Assembly: GCA_037043015.1 (NCBI GenBank)
Contig: CM073331.1
Location: forward strand, 5,591,305-5,655,304
DNA from: Bryum argenteum
Lineage: Eukaryota > Streptophyta > Bryopsida > Bryales > Bryaceae
Direction: 5' to 3'
DNA length: 64,000 bases
Shown: positions 61,200 through 64,000 of the stretch, one piece after another
Layout: each line of letters begins with the position of its first letter
How positions within the stretch are numbered: the first letter of the stretch is position 1
The notes under the pieces: generated by a model
What the model was told of the DNA's origin: nothing
Databases searched by the model: none
The model's input: only the letters and a program-made list of their open reading frames with translations
Program-made: the position numbers and the translations under genes

Positions 61200-61942
61200 T
61201 CATGTATGCAGAAAGTTGGCCGCCATCATAAGCTCCAAAGTAATCTCCGGCTCAATAAAAAACTCCGTCACCTTGCCTCTGCCAAATCACACAAGAAACA
61301 TAAGCTATGGTGATACTGAACGAGAATCAGATCGATGCAGACTGCCAGTACTTTTTCAACGAAACAGAAGGTACAGGAGTTTTACCCGGCAAATTGCAAC
61401 GACCAGTAAAAGTACTGGCAGACTTTCTCGAGGATGGGAGTGCTAATCTCCGGAAAAGTCACTTCTCCTAACTCCGATTCCTTGAAGTTTCCTGATTATC
61501 AATACAGTCTCAGTCTCAAATAAAGAACCTGCTCAAGCAATGACGAATTCTACGAAATCATTGCATGAGATACTTCAAAACAAATTGAAACTGAAAAAAT
61601 ACGGACTCGTGCATTTAACGATACGCCGGTGAAAATGGAAGAAAAGAGAGTTCCTATGAGCTATGATAGGGTTACAGGCGGGAAGAGAAAAAATTAAAGC
61701 GCGCGAAATTCGAATTTCCAAATTATACCAGCAGAAGCGAGCATGGTCCGAAGCGTGTTGGAAACAATAGCGGCTTTGCGATCGATGATAAACTCGTAGC
61801 CTTCGGCGCTGATGAGCTTCACGGAATCGCCCTTGTACAAAAACTTTTCTCCTTCTTCCAATTTTCGGCCCTGATTTTCCTCCTCTCCTCCTTCGTCCAT
61901 GGTTCCTTCCCCCTCTTTCGCTTTCTCTGGCTCTGGTGCCAT
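61200..61942 (-). CDS. ELOC: Elongin-C (SKP1/POZ-fold ubiquitin ligase adaptor)
   Basis: Three exons on the minus strand: 61729-61942, 61386-61491, 61200-61278, GT-AG and in phase, giving 132 aa. After an acidic N-terminal extension (about 1-39, Glu/Gly-rich) comes the conserved body: VKLISAEGYEFIIDRKAAIV (41-60), ESELGEVTFPEIST, ILEKVCQYFYWSLQF and EPEITLELMMAANFLHT at the C-terminus, the Elongin-C hallmark. Elongin-C pairs with Elongin-B and BC-box proteins in cullin ligases and in the Elongin elongation complex. Animal and Arabidopsis proteins are about 112 and 96 aa, so the extension is longer than usual. An in-frame ATG at codon 15 is an alternative start nearer the family length. Confidence 0.95.
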
Positions 61943-62740
61943 AATGCAGCAGCAATTGGGAAAATGCGCGAATTACGCGAGAACTTGCGCGATACGCTAA
62001 ATATGAGCTTGTCGTATAATACCTCGATCGAAAGCTCTTGGGAAATGTGGAATAGTCGCAGAGACGTGAAGCGGTGAAATTGGGTGCGTGTTATGCTACC
62101 GGAATCGGTGGCAACTGAACTACGATGAAGACGAGGTGTGCAGCGAACGCGACCTACAGTGCCTGTTTTCTCGGCTGCCCGGTTGACATGCAAGCTGATT
62201 TGCATTTGCCTTACACCAATAATCTATTCCATGTATTTTGGGCAGATAGTTTCTCTATCATGATGATATGATCAGGGTGTTGTTGGAAGCGGATATTTTT
62301 GTAGGGGTGTTGGCAAGGATTGCATAGTGAATCAGCCCTGGATGTTGAATATTAAAGAACACCGAATTCGTTAATTTTGCACCCAAGAAGTGCAATGTAC
62401 GTTTGCAATCCGTTTTGACCAAAATCCTTAATTTTTTCAAATTGGTATACCAAACCACTATCAATGTAGATATCCTATCTTCGTCATGACAACGTACACT
62501 TAATAAATGTCATTGCAGCAAGCAAAACTTTTATACAAGAATTTTTAAAACACTCATGAAATTTTATCAACATTTTGGTAAGAATCGTTCATACGAGAAC
62601 ATGCAATTATTGCGATTTTAAACTCAAATACATTCATGACAAAAGAAAGCTTTCATTACTTTACTCCAAAAAAAACATTACATGCTTTCTGGTCACAAAT
62701 CAAATATATATTTGACACCATCCAAATATATTAAAACCTA
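61943..62740. other. Elongin-C upstream region and intergenic DNA
   Basis: The first ~260 bp upstream of Elongin-C are GC-richer and probably promoter and leader. A 128-codon frame (61819-62205) overlaps Elongin-C in another frame and is not a gene. The rest is AT-rich with nothing recognised. Confidence 0.4.
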
Positions 62741-64000
62741 TCAATGCAAGTCTAGAGGAGTTTCCGCTATTAACTCGACACTTTCAGATTGCGGTTGCTT
62801 CTCTCTGATGACAGGTGTAACTCCTCGCCCTTCACGTGGCCGCATCTCCCATGCAATCGAGGGGTCTGCATAATCCATTGCCCCTTCCGCCACCATAGCA
62901 TCTATCACTCCAGATGGCACTCGTTCCAACCCTGAATTTTCCTCCAAAATAGACGATGCCTCCACAAAAGTATGGTTGCCTTCTTCATCAATGCGGCGAA
63001 ACCTCACCCCCTCTGGATTGAAGTAGAAACCCTCATTCCCTAGGATCATTGCGTGCTCGGTGTTTGCCCATTCAAAAGGTGCTGCGCAAGACGTTGTCTC
63101 TCTTTGGTAGCCGTAAATCCTGTAACCGGTTCTTGATGTGCTCTATGAATTGGACTATTACCAATGACTTCTCCAATAATGCCCTCCTCTACTACCAATC
63201 GACTTCTAGGTACCGCATCAAGTGGTCTCGGAGTTTCTTTCCGCCCCTCCATCATTAGTACTCGCCGTCCTCATCCTCGATGCGTTCGTTGTTCTTGGTT
63301 GGGTATCATCATCTACTATTGCCGATTGTGCAACCGTCTTCCGTCTTCTCTCCAATGGCTCCACGATTTCGACTCGTGTCGTAATCATCGGAAACATGAT
63401 CATCACTATCATCTTCATCGGTTGTAATGAACCTTTCTTCTTCTTGATTCTTCTTCGTAATCTTTTTCATCCCCTCTTCAATTTCATCTTTGATATCCTC
63501 TGCATGTCTTGTTGAAGGTCCCACACGTCCGCCAAATTTTGTGGTGGTGATTGTCTCATGAAGAAGCCCTTGAATTCTTGTAGTAGTAGGGTATTGTACA
63601 AAAATGTTGTTCGGGCTTGAGATTGATCAAAGACAAAAATTTGTTGCCCTTCGAATCCACCTGTCAGTATCTCGGGAATGGATGTCGTAATCCCAAATGC
63701 CACCAGCGTCCATTTAGGATGCAAATATGATTGAACAAGTCTACGCAATTCCATAGGATCTCTCTCTAGCTTGTCAACGCTTGAAGGCACCCTTCCAGCT
63801 GTCCAGGAGTCCAGAAAAAGGGTTGGGAGTACATCTTTTTCTTCGGCAAATTCTTGATAGCTCCTGTATCAACCTGGGTGTTCCATCAACACTACAATAC
63901 TTCCAAGCGCTTGTACTTTGCGTCTAACCCCGCCGCCTCCCTAAAATTCTTCTTGTAATCTTTAACGTGTGTCGATTGGAACGCCTGGATCCCTCTCACG
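62741..64000 (-). pseudogene. Unidentified coding remnant running off the window
   Basis: The minus strand has consecutive protein-like segments over the last 1.3 kb, spread over different frames: from the right edge, lysine-rich text, then ELRRLVQSYLHPKWTLVAFG (around 63725), acidic text with DEDDSDDHVSDDYDT (around 63390) and a C-terminal block with GFYFNPEGVRFRRIDEEG (around 63000) that ends in a stop at 62741. Composition is coherent, unlike the surrounding AT-rich DNA, but I recognise no family. It could be a decayed host gene or the remains of a mobile element. It looks broken and is cut by the window edge. Confidence 0.35.

Overview
The window is nuclear DNA of a land plant. It carries spliced genes with GT-AG introns of about 80 to 830 bp, a Dof zinc finger (a plant/green-lineage family), a RUNKEL-type cytokinesis kinase, a thylakoid LPA1-type protein, Ty3/gypsy chromoviruses and many MITEs. 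Compact genes, non-angiosperm-looking protein details and a Ty3 copy whose reverse transcriptase resembles the Tcn1/sushi group suggest a seed-free plant (bryophyte, lycophyte or fern grade). That placement is inference; I cannot name the species.

Layout. 1-12.7 kb: an old Ty3/gypsy copy (G1), cut by the left window edge, whose LTR promoter holds a 10-bp-period array of heat-shock-element-like GAA/TTC units. Into it were inserted a small TTAA-flanked MITE (A1) and a much younger chromovirus (G2, 3652-11712, with a 5-bp target duplication). G1 itself appears to have landed in another MITE (B3). 14.5-22.2 kb (+): a 15-exon RUNKEL-like kinase/HEAT gene. 25.0-28.5 kb (-): an unrecognised multi-exon gene model built from short in-phase exons, head-to-head with a 9-exon LPA1-like gene at 29.0-33.2 kb (+). 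33.2-53.3 kb: gene-poor, AT-rich, filled with MITEs, a tRNA-derived SINE, tandem duplications and a degenerate dispersed repeat. 53.3-54.1 kb (+): an intronless Dof factor, followed by a degenerate repeat array. 56.3-58.6 kb (-): a 7-exon VPS37 ESCRT-I subunit. 61.2-61.9 kb (-): a 3-exon Elongin-C. 62.7-64.0 kb (-): an unidentified coding remnant running off the window.

The host genes are unrelated housekeeping, photosynthetic and regulatory genes (cytokinesis, photosystem II assembly, transcription, endosomal sorting, ubiquitin ligase adaptor) with no sign of a functional cluster. The most unusual content is in the repeats: three families of non-autonomous elements flanked by TTAA with CCC(C/T)-starting inverted repeats (piggyBac- or Kolobok-like), present at least eleven times; the heat-shock-like LTR; a hairpin element whose empty site is kept in an adjacent tandem copy; and a two-copy SINE family with clear target duplications.
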